Shown: positions 15,554 through 21,969 of the stretch, piece by piece
Layout: each line of letters begins with the position of its first letter
How positions within the stretch are numbered: the stretch's first letter is position 1
DNA from: a virus
DNA length: 22,998 nucleotides
IMG/VR virus record: IMGVR_UViG_3300009314_000090
Location: 1 to 22,998 of that record
Reading direction: 5' to 3' (one strand)
Program-made: the position numbers and the translations under genes
Notes under the pieces: model-generated
What the model saw: only the letters and a program-made list of their open reading frames with translations
Told to the model about the DNA's origin: nothing
Databases searched by the model: none

Positions 15554-15850
15554 TTATCCTTGGTGCAATGCCTTGGGCGCATCCTCCAGTTTGCCAAAGG
15601 TGGGATCGATCCTGTACCTCATGAGCCGCCCGTTCTCTTCCGTCTGGTCCGCAGTTGCCAAGACGGAATTGACGCGCAGTCTGATCTGGCGCTCATGATT
15701 ATCAATGCCCCTTTGTGCCGGTGCCCACGGATAGCCGGGTTCGGCCATGAAGACCACTAGGCCGATTCGCTCGGGGTCTGGGTGTCTGACTACATGACAG
15801 ACTTCCATTCGCCTCATTTCAGGGTTTGCGCTCTTCTTCTTCTTTGACAT
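15554..15850 (-). CDS. Small phage protein, function unknown
   Basis: A 98-residue protein starting MSKKKKSANPEMRRMEVCHV. The ATG at 15850 has a strong ribosome site (ATAGGAGGAACAGC), so I use it over the upstream start. The middle (RIGLVVFMAEPGYPWAPAQR) looks like a folded core with several prolines, and the C-terminal part is polar (RLMRYRIDPTFGKLEDAPK). I do not recognise a family. It follows the secreted repeat protein gene after ten bases and precedes the terS promoter, so it may be cotranscribed with the former from the promoter at 17630-17659. Confidence 0.75.
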   Translation of the reverse strand: MSKKKKSANPEMRRMEVCHVVRHPDPERIGLVVFMAEPGYPWAPAQRGIDNHERQIRLRVNSVLATADQTEENGRLMRYRIDPTFGKLEDAPKALHQG

Positions 15851-15860
15851 GCTGTTCCTC

Positions 15861-17606
15861 CTATTCGATCCAAGCGTCAAATCCGGCTGAGACAGCGCCT
15901 GCGCCGCCGAGTGACTGAGAGCGGATCGATACTATTCCCTGTGCTGGTACTTCAATGGGTGACTCCAGTCTGACAACCCCCGAGTCACTTTTCAGTACTC
16001 GCTGATACGCGAGCAAATACGGCGAGGTGGGTGAGGCCTGGACGAATACAGCGATCTTGCTGGCATCGGCTGCGACCTCGGAGCCGTGTATGGTGTGTAT
16101 CTTGAGATTTTCCCCGGACGCTACTGGATACCGGGCTGCTGCTGATTCATTGTCATACGGCATCATGACGAGCATCTTGGTAGCCCCGTCATTTTTATAC
16201 AGGGTGATCGTACCCTCGTTGGCGAAGGACGTACCGACTGTGATTACCTCCATCTTCCATGCGTGTAAGCAATTCTGGGTCATCGTTACGGCTGCTACCC
16301 CATTCATGGTGATGGTTTCGGTTTGCTGTGCCCAGGCCCCGTCTACGCAGTATACTTTGACTGTTCTGGCCCCGTTGCCCACAGGTGCTCCGTCGTCATC
16401 TGCATCATCACTCTTGATTTTGTGAAGTTCCTGTGCTGCGAGTTGCGGGATTACTCCCGTATCTGACCAAACGTCTTCCCACGTAGCCCCTACAGCAGTG
16501 TTGTACCCGTACATTGACAGGGCAGTAACGCCCGTCATTTCTCCGTCTACCACGGCTTGCCCGTAGTCTCTGATCGTCACTTGATACTGACTGCCTGCCA
16601 CGTCGCAGAGGTTGCCCGATCCGTCTTCGAGGGCGGTAGAGAGGGCTCCAGTCTGGCTATCAATGACGTTGCCTGCTCCGTCTTGGGTGCGGCTGCTCCA
16701 GTTGCCCGATTGAGTTGCGGCCACTGTGCCGTCTATGGTGATGGTGTTGCCCCCATCCTGTATGTTCACTGCGGCTCCGGCCCCTGCATTGTCCACAGTG
16801 ACGTTGTGGCCGTCTGGCAGTTGAGCGGCATTTGTTGCGGCTCCGGCTGGTAATGGCAGGGCCGCGGCTGAGACAGGCTGAGTGACTTGCCAGAATGTGC
16901 CGTCTACAGTCAGACTCCCGGCACCGTCATCTACTGAGACAAGGCCCGTGCTATCGTTGGCAAGGGTGACGCGGAGGGCAGTGGCTTCAGCCCCGCCGCC
17001 CACCACTACGAGAGAATCCGTGTTTGTCTCCACTGTAGCAAGGGTGACTTCGGTCGCCACTTTTCCGTCAATGGACGTGGTGTCTGCCAGGATTGCCGTC
17101 GTGTCAGCAAGAATCGCCGTTGTATCTACGAGGATCGCGGCGGACGTGACCTCTGTCCCGAGAGTGGCAGCCGTTGCCTCTGTTGCGACTTTTCCATCAA
17201 TGCTGGTAGTATCAACCAAGATCCCGGCAACATCAATAGAAGTCAAATTGAGGGTCGTTTCTGTTGCTACATCAACCAGATTCCCTGCTCCGTCCTCTTG
17301 GACGACGGCCAGCGCCCCGGTACGGCTGTCTATCGCGTTGCCGGCCCCATCCCTGACATTTACGTCTATTCCGCCGGCGGGGAACGCGGTAATGGCTACG
17401 TGGAGTGCATCGCCGGTACTTCCGAGACTCACCCCAGACCCATCTGACATGTAGCACTGCTGCGAGGGTAGCCCGGTTACTGAATCGACGACAATAATAT
17501 GCCACTCGTTGTCATCGCCCATGAAGCGGTAGATATCGGCACCCTGGGCGGTTGTGGGCAGTAGCAGCATAATCGCCGTCAGGAAAAACAGGACTGTTCG
17601 TTTCAT
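15861..17606 (-). CDS. Repeat-rich protein with signal peptide, fibre- or decoration-like
   Basis: A 581-residue protein. Residues 1-22 (MKRTVLFFLTAIMLLLPTTA then QG) form a clear Sec signal peptide, with a likely cut after AQG before ADIY. Residues about 75-330 contain degenerate repeats of the type DGAGNxxDxxTGAL and TTSIDGKVATEATLAT, as in extended virion fibre stalks. The C-terminal part (about 350-581) holds strands such as TETITMNGVAAVTMTQNCLH and EGTITLYKNDGATKMLVMMP and resembles an immunoglobulin-like or receptor-facing domain. The ATG follows GGAGGACCTC. It has its own promoter. Structural phage proteins normally lack signal peptides, so it may be an envelope- or surface-directed factor (for example superinfection exclusion), or a virion protein that carries a leader. 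Function is not assigned. Confidence 0.78.
   Translation of the reverse strand: MKRTVLFFLTAIMLLLPTTAQGADIYRFMGDDNEWHIIVVDSVTGLPSQQCYMSDGSGVSLGSTGDALHVAITAFPAGGIDVNVRDGAGNAIDSRTGALAVVQEDGAGNLVDVATETTLNLTSIDVAGILVDTTSIDGKVATEATAATLGTEVTSAAILVDTTAILADTTAILADTTSIDGKVATEVTLATVETNTDSLVVVGGGAEATALRVTLANDSTGLVSVDDGAGSLTVDGTFWQVTQPVSAAALPLPAGAATNAAQLPDGHNVTVDNAGAGAAVNIQDGGNTITIDGTVAATQSGNWSSRTQDGAGNVIDSQTGALSTALEDGSGNLCDVAGSQYQVTIRDYGQAVVDGEMTGVTALSMYGYNTAVGATWEDVWSDTGVIPQLAAQELHKIKSDDADDDGAPVGNGARTVKVYCVDGAWAQQTETITMNGVAAVTMTQNCLHAWKMEVITVGTSFANEGTITLYKNDGATKMLVMMPYDNESAAARYPVASGENLKIHTIHGSEVAADASKIAVFVQASPTSPYLLAYQRVLKSDSGVVRLESPIEVPAQGIVSIRSQSLGGAGAVSAGFDAWIE
17080..17142. repeat. Three 21-base tandem repeats in the secreted protein gene
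   Basis: Three consecutive 21-base units (17080-17100, 17101-17121, 17122-17142) encode the peptide series AAILVDT, TAILADT, TAILADT. Unit similarity is high and each unit is seven codons, so copy changes keep the frame. A longer diverged repeat of the neighbouring TTSIDGKVATE segment flanks this block. Confidence 0.8.
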
Positions 17607-17629
17607 GAGGTCCTCCATTGTCTGCTGGT

Positions 17630-17659
17630 AGTATATGCGCGGGTTGTGCGGTTGGTCAA
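17630..17659 (-). promoter_or_regulatory. Sigma70-like promoter ahead of the signal-peptide protein gene
   Basis: On the minus strand TTGACC (17659-17654) and TATACT (17635-17630) are 18 bases apart, both close to consensus. The -10 ends 23 bases before the ATG at 17606. It sits in a 69-base gap that otherwise has no gene, which supports a genuine promoter for the secreted protein and perhaps the structural operon behind it. Confidence 0.55.
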
Positions 17660-17675
17660 GTTTGGGGTGGGGGTT

Positions 17676-17903
17676 TCAGATCAGCAAGGCCTCAAAGGGA
17701 TCTCCCGCTTTTTCGTCGCCCTCACACTCGTTTTCGTCCCTGATCGCTCGACATCCGTCATAGACGCGGCTGTCTGTTTCACATACCATGTGGCTGCGAA
17801 TGCGGCAAACAGGAGAGTGCTCCCCGTAGGCGCCATTTCGTAGGTACACGGGCAATCCAGGGGCGTATTCTGTAAGTTTTCTGATCAGTTCTGCTACTGT
17901 CAT
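17676..17903 (-). CDS. Small phage protein (MTVAELIRKL-type), function unknown
   Basis: A 75-residue protein starting MTVAELIRKLTEYAPGLPVY, then LRNGAYGEH. This N-terminal pattern (a helix for a pairing surface, then a strand and Gly-Tyr-Gly) recurs in small phage and bacterial proteins of unknown role. The C-terminus is acidic (RDENECEGDEKAGDPFEALL). The ATG is preceded by GAGGAGGAATC. It is the last of a run of closely spaced small genes before the promoter at 17630-17659. Confidence 0.72.
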   Translation of the reverse strand: MTVAELIRKLTEYAPGLPVYLRNGAYGEHSPVCRIRSHMVCETDSRVYDGCRAIRDENECEGDEKAGDPFEALLI

Positions 17904-17920
17904 GATTCCTCCTCGGGTTC
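17901..17920. repeat. Copy 1 of a 20-base direct repeat at a gene start
   Basis: This 20-base sequence, read on the coding strand as GAACCCGAGGAGGAATCATG, contains the ribosome site and ATG of the small gene that follows. The same 20 bases occur at 18258-18277 ahead of another small gene. Confidence 0.9.
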
Positions 17921-18260
17921 ATTCTCGACTCCGTATCATGCGCAACGCTCGGCATTCTGCAATCAATGCACGCACTGCCTTTTGTGTCTCAGGGGCTATG
18001 CTGATCTGGTTTGCGCTCGCTTCCAAAAGCGTGAACTGGTCCTCAGAAACGGGCGGATAGCGGCGGGCGAGTTCAGAGCGAAGGCGGGAAAGTTCGATTT
18101 GATCATTGGCAATTGTATTGGCTCTCTCATGACAGCGGTTGCGCATATTCTCAACTTCGGCCCTCATCACGTTGATCTGACGCTCATGGTCCATCACTGC
18201 CACGGCGAGTTCTTCCAAGCTAATCTGGGCGTGGTGCCCTCTGCATAAGTGAAAACTCAT
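17919..18260 (-). CDS. Small coiled-coil protein, function unknown
   Basis: A 113-residue protein starting MSFHLCRGHHAQISLEELAV. The middle (VMDHERQINVMRAEVENMRN) has heptad-like hydrophobic spacing and should form a helical coil. The last third (SANQISIAPETQKAVRALIA) is also helical. The ATG at 18260 follows GAGGAGGAATC. It overlaps the upstream gene by four bases (ATGA). No family is recognised. A short Cys-His segment near the N-terminus (CRGHH) is not a complete metal site. Confidence 0.7.
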   Translation of the reverse strand: MSFHLCRGHHAQISLEELAVAVMDHERQINVMRAEVENMRNRCHERANTIANDQIELSRLRSELARRYPPVSEDQFTLLEASANQISIAPETQKAVRALIAECRALRMIRSRE

Positions 18261-18622
18261 GATTCCTCCTCGGGTTCGTCCCCTTCTTCCGTGATTTTCA
18301 CCACGGACACTTGCCACGTCCCCTGCTCTGTGCCCGCGGGATCAACGAATTCTCGCAATTCATGTATCTCCGATGTCTTTTTCTGTACCAACGCACTCAG
18401 GACCAGTACAGCACATGCTTTTCTTGTAGATTCCCGACGTGCACAATCCTGTGTGCATAGTAGATCAACGCGGTCTTCGTCTATTTTTCGCCATCGAGAA
18501 CCGCACGCGTATCTGAGGGCCGAGACTTCTTGGGCTCCGCATCGGCGACAGTACTCTGTCGGTATTCCTGCCTTCAAGAGACGCTGCAAGACATCAGCGT
18601 GCAATAGAATTATGTTGCTCAT
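18257..18622 (-). CDS. Cys-rich small protein, function unknown
   Basis: A 121-residue protein starting MSNIILLHADVLQRLLKAGI. It has CRRCG near residue 25, then CGSRW and a CTQDC pair, so four or more Cys in zinc-ribbon-like spacing. The C-terminus is acidic (KITEEGDEPEEES). The ATG has a strong ribosome site (ACGGAGGAACC) and the stop overlaps the next gene as ATGA. It likely binds a metal and contacts a nucleic acid or a host protein; this is inference from the Cys pattern only. Confidence 0.7.
   Translation of the reverse strand: MSNIILLHADVLQRLLKAGIPTEYCRRCGAQEVSALRYACGSRWRKIDEDRVDLLCTQDCARRESTRKACAVLVLSALVQKKTSEIHELREFVDPAGTEQGTWQVSVVKITEEGDEPEEES
18258..18277. repeat. Copy 2 of a 20-base direct repeat at a gene start
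   Basis: Identical over 20 bases to 17901-17920. Here it lies within the last codons of the Cys-rich gene (EPEEES) and supplies the ribosome site and ATG of the coiled-coil gene. Confidence 0.9.
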
Positions 18623-18655
18623 GGTTCCTCCGTTGTGTAGTCAGGCTTGCCCTCG

Positions 18656-18814
18656 TCAATGCTGATGGTTCCCCTGTCTGAAATGCCGATCCACGAGCCA
18701 GCCGTGCATCCTGTGGAGCCGTAAAAACGACGGTAGGCGTAGGCGAATCAGCCATCGCACCACCACGAGTGGTATCCTGTACCTGAGTCTCCAGTCTCGG
18801 GGCTGGTAGGCCAT
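18656..18814 (-). CDS. Possible 52-residue Arg-rich ORF
   Basis: ATG at 18814 is preceded by GGAGGGCAGCGAA, a strong ribosome site. The product starts MAYQPRDWRLRYRIPLVVVR and is very rich in Arg with no recognised family. The Arg-rich composition is also what out-of-frame GC-rich DNA gives, so the ribosome site is the main support. Confidence 0.3.
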   Translation of the reverse strand: MAYQPRDWRLRYRIPLVVVRWLIRLRLPSFLRLHRMHGWLVDRHFRQGNHQH

Positions 18815-18836
18815 TTCGCTGCCCTCCGTCAGTTAT

Positions 18837-18898
18837 GCCCCCGTCCTTGGCCGGGGGCCTCCCGGTTCCCGCACTGCTACCACGGGACTTGCGCCGGG
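18837..18898. other. Two strong hairpins, possible structured RNA element
   Basis: The first hairpin pairs GCCCCCG (18837-18843) with CGGGGGC (18852-18858), a seven-base perfect stem with an eight-base loop. The second nests TCCCG (18867-18871) with CGGGA (18883-18887) inside CCCGG (18861-18865) with CCGGG (18894-18898). They could form on either strand. No known RNA family is recognised. Confidence 0.45.
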
Positions 18899-19029
18899 CC
18901 GCTATCCCACGCTGCCAAGGCAGACGCCGGAGTGACCTGTGTCTCCGAGTGCAAGAGCGGTTCTACTGCGGGCACTAGCGCGGCCCTCCCCGGTCTTTCC
19001 ACGTCGGCAGGCTCTCCGTATGGGTTCAT
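18877..19029 (-). CDS. Possible 50-residue ORF coupled to the upstream gene
   Basis: ATG at 19029 overlaps the stop of the zinc-ribbon-like gene as ATGA, the coupling used throughout this phage. The product starts MNPYGEPADVERPGRAALVP and ends at a TAG at 18879-18877. It has no clear Shine-Dalgarno site and no recognised family; part of it lies in the structured region, so I hold it at low confidence. Confidence 0.3.
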   Translation of the reverse strand: MNPYGEPADVERPGRAALVPAVEPLLHSETQVTPASALAAWDSGPAQVPW

Positions 19030-19445
19030 GGTTGGTCCGTGTTGCTGCATTCATCATCACAAAAGCCGAGAGGATTTCCGCATTCCGGGCAGAGGCGCTT
19101 GATTTCTCCGTCAATTTCCTCGTATATCACCGGACATATTGGTCCGAGGTTTCGTCCATGACATTCCCCCCTCCTGTTCCAGAACATTTTGCATCCGTTC
19201 CGGCACACTGCCTCTTCGGGATATCGGACAAGTCGCCACAGGGCCTCCCTCTCTGAGCGGAGTAATGCGATTTCTTCACAAGCAGATGATTGTCTGAGGT
19301 TGCCGTCAGGATCTATCAGCGAACAACAAGCATAGAAGATTCCTTTTGATGTCTCGTTCACACGTCTCATCATACACTTCGGGCAAATTTCGCTCACTCC
19401 ATCCCTCCTCGCCGCTTGACATTGGAAATCGTCTGTTGCCTTCAT
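19026..19445 (-). CDS. Zinc-ribbon-like Cys-rich protein, function unknown
   Basis: A 139-residue protein with several Cys pairs: CPKC near residue 22, CRNGC in the middle, then CHGRNLGPICP, and a final CPECGNPLGFCDDEC. The last block is a good zinc-ribbon candidate. The start ATG at 19445 follows AAGGAGGAAGAAG, a strong site, so it is a real start even though it lies 140 bases inside the upstream gene. The central part (EEIALLRSEREALWRLVRYP) is helical. It may bind nucleic acid or a protein partner; no named family is recognised. Confidence 0.72.
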   Translation of the reverse strand: MKATDDFQCQAARRDGVSEICPKCMMRRVNETSKGIFYACCSLIDPDGNLRQSSACEEIALLRSEREALWRLVRYPEEAVCRNGCKMFWNRRGECHGRNLGPICPVIYEEIDGEIKRLCPECGNPLGFCDDECSNTDQP

Positions 19446-19863
19446 CTTCTTCCTCCTTTGCGGCCCACAATATCCAGCACTCACTCTTCCGCTCTTCTGT
19501 GGGGTCGCCACAGTCCGCAAACGGACATTCGTCCATCAAGGCCATTTCTGCCGGGCAGCTAATCAGCAGCTCCGCCAGTATCCCCACCATCTCCGTCAAC
19601 CGCAGCACTGCTCGGCACATGGCCGGGTAGGACGTGCGGGCGTGGGCAAATAATTCAGCGTTCGCCTCGTCAGGCGCATAGCCTGCGGCCATTCGGGCTA
19701 TTCTCGGATACTGGTCGCCGCAGGGACGGACGCCGCGCACCCTGTTGACTGCCTCTATCGTTGGAATAGACCCCTTCCATACGACCTCAAACGGCCCCTT
19801 CGTCGCCTTCTCCGCAATCTCCAGCCCCTCGCTGGCTTGCTTCTTCAGTTTGTCAAGATTCAT
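19306..19863 (-). CDS. Phage accessory protein, function unknown
   Basis: A 185-residue protein starting MNLDKLKKQASEGLEIAEKA. The motif ANAELFAHARTSYPAMCRAV, then LRLTEMVG, is a segment common in small phage proteins (reminiscent of the lambda Ea22 type NAxFIAxAR pattern). Then it has Cys residues (CPFADCGD, SECWILW) and an acidic C-terminus. The ATG follows AGAGGGGATGAGCG and overlaps the upstream gene by 11 bases. Its C-terminal 46 residues overlap the next gene by 140 bases in another frame. Either the overlap is real or this gene has an altered C-terminus. Function is not known. Confidence 0.72.
   Translation of the reverse strand: MNLDKLKKQASEGLEIAEKATKGPFEVVWKGSIPTIEAVNRVRGVRPCGDQYPRIARMAAGYAPDEANAELFAHARTSYPAMCRAVLRLTEMVGILAELLISCPAEMALMDECPFADCGDPTEERKSECWILWAAKEEEDEGNRRFPMSSGEEGWSERNLPEVYDETCERDIKRNLLCLLFADRS
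19839..19857. repeat. Copy 1 of a 19-base direct repeat
   Basis: The coding-strand sequence CTTGACAAACTGAAGAAGC occurs at the start of this gene (encoding LDKLKK) and again, identically, at 20053-20071. Confidence 0.9.
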
Positions 19864-20074
19864 CGCTCATCCCCTCTATTTGCAGCCGCACCTGTTCCCA
19901 ATAGCCCCACCTACGGTAACGCTTCTTGTTCTTGGGCGATAGATAGAAACGAATACATATCATCGGAAGAGGGCAGACATACAGGCAGCGAGACGAGCGG
20001 TCCCAATAGGCACCGATCCACATATCATACCAGAGCAGTCTAAGGGTGAAGTGCTTCTTCAGTTTGTCAAGCAT
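19853..20074 (-). CDS. Small phage protein with a WxDxWxGAYWDR-type core, function unknown
   Basis: A 73-residue protein starting MLDKLKKHFTLRLLWYDMWI, then GAYWDRSSRCLYVCPLPM. The WYDMWIGAYWDR...LYVCPLPM pattern is a small family I recognise from many phages and prophages without a known role. The ATG at 20074 follows GAGGAGGATAGTG. The C-terminus is basic and aromatic (KNKKRYRRWGYWEQVRLQI). It overlaps the downstream gene by 11 bases and the upstream gene by eight. Confidence 0.78.
   Translation of the reverse strand: MLDKLKKHFTLRLLWYDMWIGAYWDRSSRCLYVCPLPMICIRFYLSPKNKKRYRRWGYWEQVRLQIEGMSDES
20053..20071. repeat. Copy 2 of a 19-base direct repeat
   Basis: Identical over 19 bases to 19839-19857, encoding LDKLKK at the beginning of this gene. 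Copies are 214 bases apart and in the same reading phase. Confidence 0.9.
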
Positions 20075-20378
20075 CACTATCCTCCTCAATCTGAGCTTCG
20101 GCCCAAGCTAGCCAACATTCATCACAGCCCAAAACGCGAGAGTTGCCCACTTCGTCTGGCTCGGAGGTCGGGCAGTCTTCATCAAGAGGTAGCGGGCAAA
20201 TATCCGTTTTTGCCAATTGCTGTTCGTCTGTGGCCTGAACTAACTTTTTGAGCAGTACAACGAGTATCCTCAACAAAAGCCGTCTGTCCTTGCAGGCCTG
20301 CGGAACTGTACTCCAATCCCCCCGTCGTACTCTGTCCAACTGCTCGTCTCTTCTTTTGATTTTGTCGATTTTGCTCAT
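20067..20378 (-). CDS. Small phage protein, function unknown
   Basis: A 103-residue protein starting MSKIDKIKRRDEQLDRVRRG. The first half is basic and helical (LLLRILVVLLKKLVQATDEQ). The second has two Cys pairs (CPLPLDEDCP and CDECW) with acidic residues. The ATG overlaps the methyltransferase stop as ATGA, so translation is likely coupled; the ribosome site (AGTAAGAAG) is weak. No family recognised. Confidence 0.65.
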   Translation of the reverse strand: MSKIDKIKRRDEQLDRVRRGDWSTVPQACKDRRLLLRILVVLLKKLVQATDEQQLAKTDICPLPLDEDCPTSEPDEVGNSRVLGCDECWLAWAEAQIEEDSDA

Positions 20379-20944
20379 CTTCTTACTAACCCTCCGTCTC
20401 TGTCAAAGCTGAGAACATGCGGACACCAATATGCCTCTCTCGTGCTCGCTTCTACGCAACTCTCCCGAAAATACACAAGCAAGCTCGCATGATTCGGACT
20501 TCCGAGCGGTGCCCCGTCTCGCCAGAAGTCAATTCGGCCCCTTACTGGATAGATCGCTGTAGCTCCTGGTCCACCGTCGTTTATGATCAGGTCGTGAAAC
20601 CACGCGTACTCCGACTTCTTCGCCGGGAACAGACAGAGCGTTGAGCACCTGCCGGCAAGTGCTTCAGCAAGCGCCTTGGCGACGATTGGTCCTATCAGGC
20701 CCTCTGCATAGGGAGGATTGCAGAAGGCCCTTGATGGGCAGTCTATGTCGCCCCACTGCCGCGTAAGGCAGTCATCGCCTATGGTGAAGTACCGGACGCA
20801 CTTGGCCGTTGCCGGACTGGCACATACATCAAGGTCGAACGGCCCGAAGGCCCTGTCGAGCAGGGCGAAGAACGCCGGTGGCGTCTCCAGGTCGTTGTCG
20901 TATCCTTGGCCCCGTCTCGGCGGGTGTGTGAGTTGGAACGTCAT
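20375..20944 (-). CDS. Phage DNA N6-adenine methyltransferase (Dam-like)
   Basis: A 189-residue protein of the phage Dam type (PF05869-like). It has ETPPAFFALLDRAFGPFDLD near residues 20-39 (an AdoMet-side region), then CASP, and the catalytic-type NPPY at 76-79 in the segment FCNPPYAEGLIGPIVAKALA. Further conserved blocks are LFPAKKSEYAWFHDLI and PVRGRIDFW and GSPNHASLLVYF. It would methylate adenine N6 in phage or host DNA, plausibly to protect from restriction or mark replication. The ATG at 20944 has a strong ribosome site (GAGGAGGAATAGG) and overlaps the upstream stop (ATGA). The target sequence is not deducible here. Confidence 0.88.
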   Translation of the reverse strand: MTFQLTHPPRRGQGYDNDLETPPAFFALLDRAFGPFDLDVCASPATAKCVRYFTIGDDCLTRQWGDIDCPSRAFCNPPYAEGLIGPIVAKALAEALAGRCSTLCLFPAKKSEYAWFHDLIINDGGPGATAIYPVRGRIDFWRDGAPLGSPNHASLLVYFRESCVEASTREAYWCPHVLSFDRDGGLVRR

Positions 20945-21753
20945 CCTATTCCTCCTCGCCTCCATGCTGGCAATCGTATTAGTTGCTCCTCTGTCACAAC
21001 AGTGCCCCTTTCTCGTAATTCGCAAGCGAACTTGTGCAGCATCCTCGGGACACTGCTTGACCCTGCGCTATATCCGATACGGTAATTCACGTATTCAGCG
21101 ACCTCTTCAACGGTATCCAGGCTCATGGCTGCCCGGAGCAGACGGAGACACTTGAGGAGTGTCAACGGGTTGTCTTTTGCACGCCACTTACGCAGGCCTT
21201 CGTTGATGGTTTTGGCAAATACTCTGCTTGTTCTGTGATCGCACTTCATGCCAAGCTGAAGCAAAAATGCCTCCCGTTGAGCAGTGTCCGTTTCTTGTAG
21301 TTCACCAACCCGGTGAAACTTGAACCTGTCAGATTTTCCGATTCTCTCCAGTCCAAACCAGCCCGCTGGCAGTTCTTCTTGATGAATCAGACCGGAAGGA
21401 TACGCCACTATCAACAGATTCGCCGGGTTGGTGAACTGGCACTCGGCAGGAGGCCACTTATATCCGAAATCTTTGCGAAAATCAGAGCGAGACACTTTGA
21501 CCTCAACAACCGCTGTCAGATAGCCTCTGTCGGCTACAGACTCCGACAATCCAGGCACATTCAGCAGTCTCATTTCGGTATCTGTGGGGATGATTGCTCC
21601 CGCCACATCTGCACGCCATGTGCGTGTACGTGTGAGATGGTCCACGCCCTCACTGTCAGGGAAACGCGGTTCTACGTAAGAGCAGACCGGCACCTCCACT
21701 TCCACAGGCTTGAATCCCTTGCCGCGCAGCCAATCGATGACAAGCGCAGTCAT
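20941..21753 (-). CDS. MmcB-like PD-(D/E)XK nuclease family protein
   Basis: About 270 residues. The core has WRADVAGA with the catalytic Asp (residue 49 from the ATG used), then TAVVEVKVSRSDFRKDFGYK with the E-x-K pair (84 and 86), and NLLIVAYPSG with a supporting strand, the D...ExK arrangement of PD-(D/E)XK enzymes. The VVEVKxSRxDFxxD stretch is the signature of MmcB-like DNA repair proteins. A helical C-terminal region follows (INEGLRKWRAKDNPLTLLKC). The ATG at 21753 follows AGAGGAGACGGC; GTG starts at 21783 and 21789 are also possible. It is flanked by helicase and methyltransferase genes, which suggests replication or repair. Target is inferred, not shown. Confidence 0.78.
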   Translation of the reverse strand: MTALVIDWLRGKGFKPVEVEVPVCSYVEPRFPDSEGVDHLTRTRTWRADVAGAIIPTDTEMRLLNVPGLSESVADRGYLTAVVEVKVSRSDFRKDFGYKWPPAECQFTNPANLLIVAYPSGLIHQEELPAGWFGLERIGKSDRFKFHRVGELQETDTAQREAFLLQLGMKCDHRTSRVFAKTINEGLRKWRAKDNPLTLLKCLRLLRAAMSLDTVEEVAEYVNYRIGYSAGSSSVPRMLHKFACELRERGTVVTEEQLIRLPAWRRGGIG

Positions 21754-21785
21754 GTTAGCCGTCTCCTCTGCCGTTCGGCTCACCC

Positions 21786-21959
21786 TCACCCTCCCGGCCC
21801 GGCGCAGTCGTCGGACCAGTCGATTACCGGCTTGCCGCCTAGCAGCCTGTCTACCTCTGCCTCCTGCTTTGGCGTGAGCGGTTCCAGGTGTCCCGCGGCT
21901 ACCTGCTCGTTCCTCAGGACCAAAATCCGCCTCAGTATGTCCGCCATCGTCTCTTTCAT
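21786..21959 (-). CDS. Small protein (57 residues), function unknown
   Basis: A 57-residue protein starting MKETMADILRRILVLRNEQV. The ATG at 21959 follows AAGGATGAC at good spacing and starts 10 bases after the helicase stop. The C-terminus (LTPKQEAEVDRLLGGKPVID) is helical. It may be a helicase-linked accessory; no family is recognised. Confidence 0.6.
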   Translation of the reverse strand: MKETMADILRRILVLRNEQVAAGHLEPLTPKQEAEVDRLLGGKPVIDWSDDCAGPGG

Positions 21960-21969
21960 GTCATCCTTC

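Larger units (their letters stand above)
18623..19025. other. About 400 bases without a confident gene
   Basis: Between the Cys-rich gene and the zinc-ribbon-like gene there is no ORF with clear protein-like content and good start signals. It holds two weak short ORFs (18656-18814 and 18877-19029), two strong hairpins (18837-18898), and one frame (18829-18619) that looks protein-like but contains a TGA at 18748-18750 and no start codon. I see no tRNA. It may be a decayed gene, an RNA element or a recombination site. Confidence 0.5.

Noticed and set aside
18619-18829. Stop-codon reassignment (TGA read as Trp)
   Set aside because: TGA is used as a normal stop in several confident genes of this window, so the phage does not use a recoded TGA overall.
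18623-19025. tRNA gene, group I or group II intron
   Set aside because: I could find no tRNA arm pattern, no conserved intron core motifs and no reverse transcriptase; the block is also short for a group II intron.
18902-19114. 70-residue minus-strand ORF ending GHSGVCLGSVG
   Set aside because: It overlaps the C-terminus of the zinc-ribbon-like gene in another frame and has no ribosome site or family.
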